64,000 nt of DNA from Takakia lepidozioides (lineage: Eukaryota; Streptophyta; Takakiopsida; Takakiales; Takakiaceae). The translations under genes were made by a program, and so were the position numbers. The notes beneath the pieces were generated by a model. The model was not told the origin of the DNA and did not search any database. It was given only the letters and a program-made list of their open reading frames with translations. Where the stretch lies: NCBI GenBank assembly GCA_030704615.1, contig CM060731.1, forward strand, positions 70,970,756-71,034,755, in the 5' to 3' direction. Shown piece by piece: positions 21,590-32,011 of this stretch (positions are counted from its first letter, which is position 1; each line of letters starts with the position of its first letter).

Positions 21590-22790
21590 TGCGTTGACGC
21601 ACTCAATTTTAGAGGCTCGTTAACCACACCCGATGAAAAAATAAACTACATTTCATAACGAGACATCGTCTGCTTGTCCAGATTTAAGAACTGTGTATAC
21701 ATGTTCTACAAACAAGGCAGCCCTTTCCGACATTGCAAAAAATCGCAACATATGCAACACTACTCGATATTGCCAATGTCTCACTGCAAAAATGTCCGTA
21801 CCTCACCAGGACCTAGTGTCGCCTGGTGAATGATTTGGTCTCTTTTGGGATCACAATACATCCTGCGCAAAAAGATGTAGTAAAGATGCTTGAAGGGAAC
21901 CCATTTCCCTCTCTTTTCTAGAGCTTCCTCACGCATGCACACGAAGTCGGGACAGGTACACCCTGGAAAATTTCCCACCGTCACCTGATAGGCCCTGTCG
22001 TGCAAAACAGACCCAGATGTGAAGTATAAACCCGTCCATACCCAGGTGAAGGTACTTCCATAGTTCCTGTTACCCGAGCCTGAAGTAGTCTGGCCGATTC
22101 CACCTTCGCATCGTGATCAGGCCCCGAAGCCACCCAATGCACTGTTTGCCATTCCTTCTTGTGGGATGCGAAGTATCGTCTAGAGGAGGCACCATAGCAG
22201 CAAGGCCACCAAGAGTCGAGGCCACAGATTGGTGCAAACGAAAGGCGGCGTCCTCCAACTTGCCCATCTCTAGTTCGTCAATGATCATCCTGAAATCATG
22301 ATCATGAAAAAATTGAGTGTGTTGACGCACTCAGTTCTTAGGGGGGGGGGGGGGGGGGGTTCCCCCAAAACCCGCCGGATACCCGGGTGAAAATCCGGAC
22401 CCGCACCTGTCGTTGATGATCATCCTGAAATCATGATCATGAAGAAATTGAGTGCGTTGACGCACTCAGTTCTCCCGGGGGGAGGGGGAGGGGGGGAGAG
22501 AATGAACCAAAAAATAAAAAATAAAAAAATGGTTATCATACAATCTGTCACGATGAGATGTCGCCGGGAGCTGGCAAGCCACTTGAAAGCCTCGGGGATG
22601 CGGATTATCAAGACCTGGAACTGTGTCAACAGCCTATATCTGACGAAGGGGGATTGCCTAGGGCAGAAGATGGGTTTCAAATACTTCATTTTTATGCCTT
22701 CTCTGTTGAAGTTCCACTGTACTGACTGTTATGAAATCATGCTGTTCGCACTGCCTGAATTGAGTGCTTCAGCGCACTCAGTTATGGCGG
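21590..22790. repeat. Four copies of a 20-bp hairpin (TGAGTGCGTTGACGCACTCA)
   Basis: The hairpin has 8-bp arms and a TTGA loop. It is at about 22315-22334 (one mismatch) and 22449-22468 (exact), with a half copy at 21591-21607 and a diverged form at about 22760-22780. The two central ones are each preceded by the same 35-bp block (ATGATCATCCTGAAATCATG...). They are followed by a G-run of 18 (22341-22358) or a CCCGGGGGGAGG tract. The layout looks like a short insertion bounded by duplicated sequence within the SWIM gene relic. Confidence 0.65.
21781..22330 (-). pseudogene. SWIM zinc-finger region of a Mutator-like transposase
   Basis: The minus-strand frame at 22005-21781 reads DRAYQVTVGNFPGCTCPDFV...WVPFKHLYYIFLRRMY. 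This fits the SWIM pattern CxCx(n)CxH in spirit (C-T-C, later Cys, then K-H) and the usual V....CTC..F.....PCKH lead-in; the third Cys is displaced. The upstream frame at 22330-22070 (FHDHDFRMIIDELEMGKLED...) is probably the preceding transposase segment, in another frame. SWIM fingers follow the DDE domain in plant Mutator-like transposases and FAR1/FHY3 proteins. No catalytic domain remains nearby. Confidence 0.65.
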
Positions 22791-23237
22791 TGCATGAGCA
22801 ATGACTCTGAACCAGTTCCATCCAGAATGGGTCTGTACTCCCACCCAGATGTGCTATGAAACATTCCTCACTAAATATTGTCATCTTCATCGCAGACCCG
22901 TCTATTTGAGGCCATCTATCTCATGAGGGTACATCCACTGTCGACTCCCACCACAGTGGTGGAGTTTGAGCTTCATGGGGGATGATGTTTCATAAACGAG
23001 AGGTTCGATCCCGTTGTCGACGACATGCACTACAACTATGTCGACTCCAACGTATGTTTGCGAAAGCCAAATGGAACGCCTTGGAGAGGGGCCCGTGAAA
23101 AAAGCCCGACTTTTATCCAAATGATCATTGAGAGTTGTTCTCGGCCAAGGGCCCGCATCATAGATCTCATTCTCGGCACATTTTTCTCTTCTTGCCTTTG
23201 TCATCGATTTCTTTTCTTCTGCACCTTCTTTACTCAA
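22420..23237 (-). pseudogene. Possible upstream remains of the SWIM-containing gene
   Basis: Two minus-strand frames (23237-22902 and 22689-22420) lie upstream of the SWIM segment on the same strand. The first contains SQTYVGVDIVVVHVVDNGIEPLVYE; the second contains FKWLASSRRHLIVTD, where a DDE-flanking region might sit. I do not recognise either with certainty. They are listed because order and strand fit one decayed gene. Confidence 0.3.
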
Positions 23238-23323
23238 TATTCTAAAACTCTAATTCCTTCAATTTGTCTCTTGCATGCGCTTCTTAACATGCTTGCAAGG
23301 CAGTTGGCAGGCACTTGTTTGGT

Positions 23324-23836
23324 ATGGAAGGAGATGCAGATATTTTCACTAGCCTCCTCGCCAAGTTGCAAGGGGGCGCGTCTACCTCTAATGTCAAGGA
23401 TGTCACTGCGCAAATTGATATCCTCGACGGTGATGACAAAGACCTGGACAATGACTTTTCATGTGAGTAAGTTCATTTTCTGTCTAATTCATCCCTATGT
23501 ATATGCTCTATCGCGTCCCCTTCTGTTGTCTGATTGTTACCCAAATGGTGCATTTCTGATTGCAGGAATGTGAACGCACTCCCGTGGCCCCTGTCTTCCA
23601 TATACTTGAGGGACTTGTGCTGGAGCCCACCTCCTAATTATGTCCTTCCCGAATACGTGGAAGGCATTGCTCGTGTGCAAGCAGCTGTGCTTTCTCCCCT
23701 ACCCTTGCGTTGGAGTTCTAGGAAGACGCTCAGGTACATCTTCATAGATGATAGTGCAGCAGTTTCAGGTGGTAGCAGTACTTCTAGCAGTTCAGCAGAT
23801 TCAGGTGGTAGCAGTAGCAGTGTTGACACCACCTAA
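23324..23836 (+). CDS. Two-exon small protein with Ser-rich tail (passenger gene)
   Basis: Exon 1 (23324-23466) starts MEGDADIFTSLLAKLQGGAS and ends at donor GA|GTAAGT. The intron (23467-23565, 99 bp) ends TTGCAG. Exon 2 (23566-23836) reads NVNALPWPLSSIYLRDLCWS, then PPNYVLPEYVEGIARVQAAV, and ends in a run of Ser/Gly (SSTSSSSADSGGSSSSV). Phases match (2+1) and give an uninterrupted 137-aa protein ending TAA. It lies inside the 4.5-kb TIR transposon near its right end, on the strand opposite the SWIM relic. I do not recognise the family. The intact splice frame makes it a real gene candidate: either a second transposon protein or a captured host gene. Confidence 0.55.
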
Positions 23837-24119
23837 GGATGTACTTGAGGGCATTCATTTATGGAACATGAGGGGACACACTCTCCGTTTTCCGTTGCAC
23901 CACCATTTCTCTTCCCACCATCCGTTGTAATGAGCACGGACTACAATGAAATTCACATCCCTGAATTGAAACATTCTCTCCCCCGCGTCCTACGAATTTG
24001 AAAGTGTTTTCCTTCTAATCATTGCTCTCAAATTCAACCGTGTGCATTCAATAAAAGTTTTTCAACAGAGATGAATATGTGCATAGTCCAGTAGACAGTC
24101 ATTCGACATATGCCATCAC

Positions 24120-24245
24120 ACCAATATTTGGTTGGATGGATGGAGGATGCATGTTTTTGGATGGATGAACCCCGATTGGATGTACAGTGTGGATGAATGT
24201 TGCATGCATGGATGGTCCCATGGATGATGTCAGTGCGCAGTATCA
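24120..24245. repeat. GGATGGAT-rich microsatellite
   Basis: GGATGGATGGA words and variants cluster here, near the right end of the TIR transposon. A similar short run is at 20278-20303 near its left end. Confidence 0.6.
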
Positions 24246-24438
24246 TGCACAGGGGCGGGATGACGAGGTTCACTGTCGGGGTTGAGGTGGGTCCCTAAGG
24301 CTGACAAGGGTTAGGGTTTCTGTTTGGGGATGAAGATGTGTTTCTGCGGTAATGGATCCTCTTCCACGGAAAGAGACGCCGCATCTTTCCCAAAATCATG
24401 CCACGTGTCCTGGGCTCACGTGGCTAGGCTCACACTCT

Positions 24439-25815
24439 AGCATGGTGTCCCCACAGAAGGACCAGTGGTTACTGGCAATGCGTGACGAGTATGAGTCACT
24501 TATTGAAAACGAGACGTGGGCCATCAAAGATCTACCAGCAGGCCGAAAAACAATCAAATGCAAATGGGTGTTTAAGTTAAAGCTGGGTGCTGATGGATCA
24601 GTAGACCGTTACAAGGCACAGCTTTGTGCAAAAGGCTTCACCCAACAAGCGGGAGTGGACTATAAAGAAACATTTAGCCCGGTTGTCAAGATGGACTCTA
24701 TCCGCACAATCTTATCCATAGCGGCTGTAGAGGATTTGAACATCCAACAATTTGACGTCCGCACAACGTTTTTGTATGGTGAACTTGATGAAACAATCTA
24801 CATGGAACAGCCCGTCGGGTTTGGAGATTTCTCGGTAGCAGGGCGAGTTTGCAGACTCAAGAAGGCCCTTTACGGACTGAAGCAGTCCCCGCGTGTCTGG
24901 AACAAAAAGTTCGACAGTTTTCTCCAGGAATATGATCTGGTCGTATCAAAGGCCGATTGTTGTGTGAATAAGCGAAATCCAAAACTCATTATTTGCATAT
25001 GGGTGGACGATGGCATCGTGGTGAGTACACTATATGACTGCATTACTGGCATCATGAATTATATGAAGGGCGCATTCCACATCACACATGGATTGGCAGA
25101 AGTCTACGTGGGGCTCCATATCACAAGGGATCGAGACCGCCGTCTGATTCACATTGACCAGCGGCGATATCTGGAGCGAGTCCTTAAGCGTTTTGGCCAG
25201 GAGCACTCTAATCCAGTAGCTGTCCCAGCAGACCCTCACAGCACAGGGCAACTCATGCTTGGTGACAAGGACACAATCACCGAGCCCATTGCCAAGTATC
25301 CATACCGAGAATGTGTTGGCTGTCTTCAATGGGCATCCCTAGGTACGCGGTTTGACATCACGTACTCTGTCAGCAATGCCTCACGTTTCAGCAGCCGCCC
25401 CAGGAGCATCCATGTGACATCTGTCAAACGAATTCTGAAGTATATCAAGGGAACGTTGGGACATCGTATCACGTATGGCCCTAGTGACCATCTACACCAA
25501 CTTACCGCTTACTGTGATGCAGATTTTGCATCAGACCTTGACGACAGGAAATCCAGGTCAAGTTTCATCCTTATGCTAAACACCGGACCCGTGGCTTGGG
25601 GGAGCAGGAAGCAGACATGTACTGCGGTGAGCACCACTGAATCTGAATATGTTGTTGCCTGTCTTGCCACTCAGGAGCTTTTGTGGATGCGCAGACTTCT
25701 AGCAAGCGTTCGTTCTCCACAACGTATCCCGACAACCTTGTGTGATAATCAGGCAGCGATACGGTTGGTCATCAATCCTGTCTTCCATCAGCGGATCAGA
25801 TCGCATATTTGCTGA
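24439..25815 (+). pseudogene. Ty1/Copia reverse transcriptase and RNase H, frameshifted near the end
   Basis: RT resumes right after the inserted transposon with SPQKDQWLLAMRDEYESLIE. It continues through KCKWVFKLKLGADGSVDRYK, GVDYKETFSPVVKM, motif A FDVRTTFLYGELDE (about 24752-24793) and LYGLKQSPRVW. The YVDD box is changed to WVDDG (about 25001-25015). RNase H motifs YCDADFASDLDDRKSRSS and STTESEYV follow. An 85-bp deletion between CAG repeats (compare 1819-1903) removes the KHIDTKF motif and shifts the frame, so the ORF ends early at 25815. A 3-bp loss at 25740 removes one Phe. Same family as the element at 1.3-4.6 kb. Confidence 0.93.
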
Positions 25816-25948
25816 CGAAGCCGCTACCCCAAGATCGCTTTGTTTGCCTTCGTGACTTAGGAGGAATGACAATTCCCCTTTACTCCCAGTAATGCATGGT
25901 GTTGAAGTGGGAGACGTGTTAAGTCAACACAGTGTTGAGTGGGAGTAT

Positions 25949-26131
25949 TGGATATGTCCACTTCAGCATTTAGTGGAAGGCCAAGTCAGCACATTGTGAA
26001 GACTTAACACGTAATTGTACACCGAGGGATCGGGGATTACTGCAGGGTTAGCTAGTGCACGTAGCATGTAATCTGCATGGCAGCCTCTCCTGGGCGGGAG
26101 AGTAGAGTCAAGGTTTAGACAATCCTGCAGG
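25949..26131 (+). repeat. Copia LTR, 5' 183 bp only
   Basis: Starts TGGATATGTCCACTTC after the purine tract GAGTGGGAG and matches 2061-2233 almost base for base. It stops at CCTGCAGG (26131), mid-LTR, where unrelated sequence begins. Confidence 0.9.
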
Positions 26132-26683
26132 TTTGTTCAAATGACACGGTAAATTGAGGGTATTCTAGTGGTTTGCTTACACGGAGGTGGTGTCGAAGAA
26201 GTGAGAAGTACTAGATGCGATTTGTAAGGAACTCAGGGCAGATAGGGATGGTTTGCTACATACTAGGGCACCTTGGGTTAGTGTGCATGGTCTGCTGGAT
26301 GACACCACAGTCCGCAAATTGTAAAATATCTAGTGCAAACAACTGTAAGGCGTAGCACTACAATGTGCAAGGCTATACTCTAGTAGTGGTTTGTGCAAGA
26401 TGACATATATATGTACTGCACCTTTCATGCAACATTCAATCTACATTGCGTGCATGTACATGTATTGAACTGAAATCTCCAAAGTTCTATGCAAGACGGT
26501 ATACAACAATGACAATACAATCACAATACATGTATTGCATGCTCTTTCAAATGTTGTATAGCTCTATAGAAATGTCCATAAAGCATTGTAGCAAATTATG
26601 TTGTAGAACAACAACAAAGAAGCAAGTACTGCACTAAACTATGTTGCAGAGCAATAACAAGGAAGAGCAAGTATTGCACATAT
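26132..26683. other. Unassigned insert between two LTR fragments
   Basis: About 550 bp with no coding potential. The words GTATTGCA and CTATAG recur. It separates the two oppositely oriented LTR fragments, so it may be an insertion or the product of an inversion. Confidence 0.4.
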
Positions 26684-26861
26684 TGGAAGTACCAATACAG
26701 CTATAGTACCTAGGGTACTAACATATCACAACTCTTACAAGCTGACTCCACACACTTGCTTGACAGGCAATCAGAATATATTAAACAAGTAGTCACTTAC
26801 ATGCTGTGTACCAAAGGCTTGGTACCAGAGCATACACTTACTTAGCCTCTTGCTAATCCCT
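26684..26861 (-). repeat. Copia LTR, 3' end in inverted orientation
   Basis: The reverse complement of this stretch matches the last 180 bp of the LTR at 2061-2490 and ends at the same TCCA terminus. It faces the 25949-26131 fragment, an arrangement not produced by ordinary insertion. Confidence 0.88.
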
Positions 26862-27128
26862 TAAAATATAGAGCATGCCGTTCTTCAACAGTTGTGATGA
26901 AGAGGGAAAGTTCCTTACTTCTCCACCTGGTGCTACAACTGACATGACAACCCGCTTATCCTTCACCATGTACTACATACAAGTAGTACGTCCTTGTTAA
27001 AGCGCCAAAAAGTCAATATGGCAACCATTTTGCCCACAAAAGCGAGATGGACAAACAAAAATCTGAGGGTACCAGCTCTATTCATCAGTGATTAATGACA
27101 AACTTCAATAATAGTGGGGACAGAACAA

Positions 27129-27136
27129 CGTAGCAC
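27129..27136. repeat. 8-bp target-site duplication, left (CGTAGCAC)
   Basis: Identical to 33602-33609, directly flanking the inverted ends of the element between them. Confidence 0.85.
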
Positions 27137-27357
27137 GGGGGCTGCTATTTCATGAGCGGCATGAGCATGAGCGGAAAAAAAAAAAGCATGAGCAGACCAT
27201 TGTGTGTCCACGGAAATAGGGTTAGGAGGCACGAAAATAGGGTCATGTGAAGTTGGAATGTGGCACCAGTGGACTTGAAATGCAACATTTTATTGCAAAT
27301 TTTGTGGCAAGCCACGTCTATACAAGTGTGTTCTAACTGTCATAGCCGGAATGGGCA

Positions 27358-27790
27358 CTACTCTCCTACACCCTCCGAGGAACTTGCCCCACCTTCTTTC
27401 TCATCCCCCTCATCCCCCTCATCCTCCGAGCTCTGTGATGCATCAGTTCCACTATGCCTCTCAAAAATCACGTCCTCTTGGGGGACTGTCCACCTCACCT
27501 CCTGGGAATCTTCTACATCTTCTCCCCCACTTTCCTCAGCTGAATCCAAGACAAATCTACGAGCCTGACGGGCTCTAATAGTTGCTGCCTCCTCCCTCAT
27601 CTTCATTTTCTTGAGGCTTGCCTCGTCTAAAATCTGTTGTACACGACTAGGTTCGGAACACCTCCTAATGGACACCGAAGCAAGCCGGGCAACATAAGTA
27701 GGAAGGATGTAGTCCCTTTCTGGACTAGGCATGAAATCCCCCCTGGCAAAAAAATGCACGTTCCTCCTGCCCATGAACTGCGGTGTAGAC
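27358..27790 (-). pseudogene. Mutator-like gene C-terminal exon, copy 1
   Basis: Minus frame reading MGRRNVHFFARGDFMPSPER, LDEASLKKMKMREEAATIRA and a very acidic Ser/Glu/Asp/Gly tail ending SSSEGVGE. It is about 90% identical to 57170-56717 in the sister copy. Similarity begins at GTCTACACCG (about 27790); the upstream sequence to 27924 is different, so the exon was cut there. A bipartite basic helix and acidic tail would suit a nuclear, chromatin- or DNA-associated protein; that is inference. Confidence 0.8.
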
Positions 27791-27969
27791 GACCCTCCTA
27801 CAGTACTTGGCATCCTACAATAAGAACAAATCCACTTGAAGAATGTCAATACCAGCAGAAGCAGAAACGGTCTTTCAATGAAATAAAAGAGCGAGGGGAT
27901 GTGCCTCACAAAATCAGGAGGCAACTTACAATGCGACCACTCACTCGTAAACCATTTTAGTCACCATTT

Positions 27970-28998
27970 TCCTAGGTTGGGCCCGAAAATGGCTAAGTCC
28001 CAGAACTGACTGGGCACGGAACTAGAAAAACGGCGCCGAATTTCCGGTTGCGGTTCTAGCCACCCTAGGGACTTAGCCATTTTCGGGGCCCTGAACTGGA
28101 AAAATGGCGCCATTTTTCCATTTCGGGGCTGAAAATGGCTAAGTCCCAGATCTAACTGGGCCCGGAACTGGAAAAATGGCGCCGAATTTCCGATTTTGCT
28201 GCCAGCCACCCTAGGGACTTAGCCATTTTCGGCCCCGAACTGGAAAAATGGCGCCATTTTTCCAGTTCGGGGCCAAAAATGGCTAAGTCCCAGATCTGAC
28301 AGGGCACGGAACTGGAAAAATGGCGCCGAATTTCCGGTTGCGGTTCCAGCCACCCTAGGGACTTAGCCATTTTCGGGGCCTTGAACTGGAAAATGGCGCC
28401 ATTTTTCCATTTCGGGGCCAAAAATGGCTAAGTCCTAGATCTGACTGGGCCCGGAACTGGAAAAATGGCGCCGAATTTCCGATTTTGGTGCCAGTCAGAT
28501 CTGGGACTTAGCCATTTTCGGCCCTGAACTAGAAAACTGGTGTTTTTTTTTTTTTTTCGGTGCCATTTTTCCAGTTCGGGGCCGAAAATGGCTAAGTCCC
28601 AGATGTGACTGGGCCCGGAACTGAAAAAATGGCGCCGAATTTCCGATTTTGCTGCCAGCCACCCTAAGGACTTAGCCATTTTCGGCCCCGAACTGGAAAA
28701 ATGGCGCCATTTTTCCAGTTCGGGGCCGAATATGGCTAAGTCCCAGATTTGACAGGGCGCGGAACTGGAAAAATGGCGCCAAATTTCCGGTTGCGGTTGC
28801 AGCCACCCTAGGGACTTAGCCATTTTTCGGGGCCTTAAACTGGAATAAATGGCGCCATTTTTCCATTTCGGGGCCGAAAATGGCTAAGTCCCAGATCTGA
28901 TTGGGCCCGGAACTGGAAAAATGGCGCCGAATTTTCGATGTTGGTGCCAGTCAGATCTGGGACTTAGCCATTTTCGGCCCCGAACTGGATCAATGGCG

Positions 28999-29030
<32 letters not shown>

Positions 29031-29596
29031 TTTTCAGTTCGGGGCCGAAAATGGCTAAGTCCCAGATCTGACTGGGCCCCAAACTGGAAAAATGGCGCCG
29101 AATTTCCGATTATGGTGCCAGCCACCCTAGGGACTTAGCCATTTTCGGCCCCGAACTGGAAAAATGGTGCCATTTTTCCAGTTTCGGGCCGAAAATGGCT
29201 AAGTCCCAGATCTGACTGGGCCCCAAACTGGAAAAATGGCGCCGAATTTCCGATTATGGTGCCAGCCACCCTAGGGACTTAGCCATTTTCGGCCCCGAAC
29301 TGGAAAAATGGTGCCATTTTTCCAGTTTCGGGCCGAAAATGGCTAAGTCCCAGATCTGATAGGGCGTGGAAAAATGGTGCCGAATTTCCAGTTGCGGTTC
29401 CAGCCACCGTAGGGACTTAGCCATTTTCGGGGCCCTCAACTGGAAAAATGGCGCCATTTTTCCATTTTGGGGCCGAAAATGGCTAAGTCCCAGATCTGAC
29501 TGCGCCCAGAACTGGAAAAATGGCGCCGAATTTCCGATTTTGGTGCCAGTCAGATCTGGGACTTAGCCGTTTTCGGGCCCGAACTGGAAAAATGAC

Positions 29597-29636
<40 letters not shown>

Positions 29637-29705
29637 TTTCCAGTTCGGGGCCGAAAATGGCTAAGTCCCAGATCTGACTGGCACCAAAATCGGAAATTCG
29701 GCGCC
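27970..29705. repeat. Palindrome array type C (144-bp period)
   Basis: Units alternate GGCCGAAAATGGCTAAGTCC, CAGATCTGAC.GGGC, AACTGGAAAAATGGCGCC and their reverse complements, so each unit is itself close to palindromic about GGCGCC. Repeat translation shows a 48-codon (144-bp) period. Three T-runs (about 28541-28557, 28990-29022, 29599-29628) interrupt at equivalent places. Shorter pieces recur at 32955-33375. Confidence 0.88.
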
Positions 29706-29715
29706 ATTTTTCCAG

Positions 29716-30500
29716 TCATGCAGGTAATTCGAAGAGCGGATGGATGGAAATCCGGCACCGGATTTCCATCCGCCAGGTAAGTCGGCGCGCAAAATTTCCG
29801 TCATGCAGGTAATTCGAAGAGCGGATGGATGGAAATCCGGCGCAGGATTTCCATCCTCCAGGTAAGTCGGCGCTGCAAATTTCTGTCATGCAGGTTACTT
29901 GTGAGCGGACGGATGGAACCTGCATGATGGAAATTTTGCGCGCTGACCTACCTGGCGGATGGAAATCCGGCGCCGGATTTCCATCCATCCGCTCTTCGAA
30001 TTACCTGCATGACAGAAATTTTGCGCGCCGAGTTACCTGGAGGTTGGAAATCCGTCGCCGGATTTCCATCCATCCGCGCTCCGAATTACCTGCATGACGG
30101 AAATTTTGTATCTGGCGGATGGAAATCATGCGCCGGATTCGGAGCGCGGATGGATGGAAATCCGGTGCCTGATTTCCATCCTCCAGGTAAGTCGGCGCTG
30201 CAAATTTCCGTCATGCAAGTAATTCGAAGAGCGGATGGATGGAAATCCGGCGCCGAATTTCTGTCAGGCAGGTAATTCAGAGGGCGGATGGATGGAAATC
30301 CGGCGCCGAATTTCCATCCTGCAGGTAACTCGGAGCGCCGAATTTCCGTCATGCAGGTAATTCAGAGAGCGGATGGATGGAAATCCGGTGCCGAATTTCC
30401 ATCCAGCAGGTACCTTGGATCGCTGCTGGATGGAAATTCGGCGCGGAATTTCCATCCGCCAGGTAAGTCGAAGCGCCGAATTACCATCCTGCAGGTAATT
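29716..30500. repeat. Palindrome array type A (about 84-bp period)
   Basis: Units pair GGAAATCCGGCGCCGGATTT with ATTACCTGCATGACGGAAAT and GCGCGC. Direct and inverted copies are mixed. The same units, in reversed order, occupy 61190-61900 in the sister element. Confidence 0.88.
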
Positions 30501-30617
30501 CTGAGCGTGGCCGCTAGGTTTTTGGTCTTAAAAGACACTAAACCTTTAGTTTTTTGGCTGAAGTCCACTTTTAGACACGTTTTTCAGGGAATTCTCGACT
30601 GCTAGGGGGAAATCCTA

Positions 30618-31785
30618 ACGGCCCCGGACGGAAATTCGGCGCCGTTTTTCCATCCTGGGAGGTTTTTATGTCGGCCTGTTTTCAGCCAGACCCCCTGACA
30701 CGACTTCCTTTGGGGAGGCCCGGATGGAAATTCGGCGCCGAATTTCCATTCGGGGGATGCTCTCTGTCGGACAGGTGCCGGCCTCTCCGCCCGAAGTGAC
30801 TTCATCCGGGCGTCCTCTGTTGGAAATTCGGTGCCGAATTTCCGTCCGGGGGTTGTAATTTGACGGCCAGGTGCCGCCCTCTCCCCCCGAGCCGACTGCA
30901 TCCGAACAGCCCCGGATGGAAATTCGGCGCCGTTTTTCCATCCGGGGAGGTTTTTATGTCGGCCACTTTTCGGCCTAACCCCCCAACAAGACTTCCTTTG
31001 TGGGGGCCCAGATGGAAATTCGGCGCCGAATTTCCATCCGGGAGATGCTCTCTGTCGGACAGGTGCCGGCCTCTCCGCCCGAGGCGACTTCATCCGGGCG
31101 TCCCCTGTTGGATATTCGGTGCCGAATTTCCGTCCGGGGGTTGTAATGTGACGGCCAGGTGCCGACCTCTCCCCCCGAGCCGACTACATCCGAACGGCCC
31201 CGGATGGAAATTCGGCGCTGTTTTCCATTCGGGGAGGTTTTTATGTCGGCCAGTTTTCGGCCTGACCCCCCGACAGGACTTCCTTTGGGGGGGCCCGGAC
31301 GGAAATTCGGCGCCGAATTTCCATCCGGGGGATGTTCTCTGTCGGACAGGTGCCGGCCTCTCCGCCCGAGGCGACTTCATCCGGGCGTCCCCTGTTGGAT
31401 ATTCGGTGCCGAATTTCCGTCCGGGGGTTGTAATGTGACGGCCAGGTGCCGACCTCTCCCCCCGAGCCGACTGCATCCGAACGGCCCCAGATGGAAATTC
31501 GGTGTCGTTTTTCCATCCGGGGAGGTTTTTATGTCGGCCAGTTTTCGGCCTGACCCCCCGACAGGACTTCCTTTGGGGGGCCCGGATGGAAATTCGGCTC
31601 TGAATTTCCATCCGGGGGATGTTATCTGTCGGACAGGTGCCGACCTCTCTGCCCGAGGCGACTTCAACCGGGCGGCCCCTGTTGGATATTCGGTGCCGAA
31701 TTTCCATCCGGGGGTAGTAATGTGACGGCCCGGTGCCGGCTTCTCCCCTTCAGCCGACATCATCCGGACGGCCCCCCACTTTCTG
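30618..31785. repeat. Palindrome array type B (288-bp higher-order unit made of three 96-bp units)
   Basis: Four successive 288-bp blocks start at about 30618, 30909, 31197 and 31483. Each block has three 96-bp subunits, and each subunit opens with the palindrome GAAATTCGGCGCCGAATTTC or a close variant. The three subunits differ in spacer (GTTTTTATGTCGGCC..., GTTCTCTGTCGGACAGG..., TTGTAATGTGACGGCC...). Because 96 is a multiple of three, long open frames appear on both strands; these are repeat translations. Sister array: 60285-61085. Confidence 0.9.
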
Positions 31786-32011
31786 ACTGCATACCGTTGG
31801 CAGTTATTGCGCAAAGACCAGGGGCCGCATTCCGGAGACAAGGTTCATTAATACTCTGACTGTGGATTTTTGAGATAATTGGCTCCCTGGATTTGGATCA
31901 GGCTTCGTCGCACGGACAAATCGGCACTGCATACCTTCCCATCGCTGCATCCCCCTTCTACCAGGGAGCTTGCCCGCACGCCATCCTGGCTGTCTTGTGT
32001 GCACATCTCCC

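Larger units (their letters stand above)
19936..24433. mobile_element. 4.5-kb TIR DNA transposon inserted in Copia pol
   Basis: The two ends are inverted repeats of 26 bp with one mismatch: left 19936-19961 starts GTGAGCCTAGCCGCGTGAGC, and right 24408-24433 is its reverse complement with A for G. The motif GTGAGCC(C) recurs subterminally at 19951 and 19990. The insertion splits Copia pol exactly. Inside lie a purine-rich tandem array, SWIM-domain relics on minus, poly-G/hairpin segments and a two-exon plus-strand gene. The SWIM finger suggests a Mutator-like origin. A matching target duplication is not obvious: flanks AGCTACGGC and ACTCTAGCA do not agree. Confidence 0.8.

Noticed and set aside
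30602-31725. Several 90-205-codon frames on both strands
   Set aside because: They are translations of the 96/288-bp palindrome array; the unit length is a multiple of three so frames stay open. The same holds for 28152-28823, 29483-30455 and 60119-60969.
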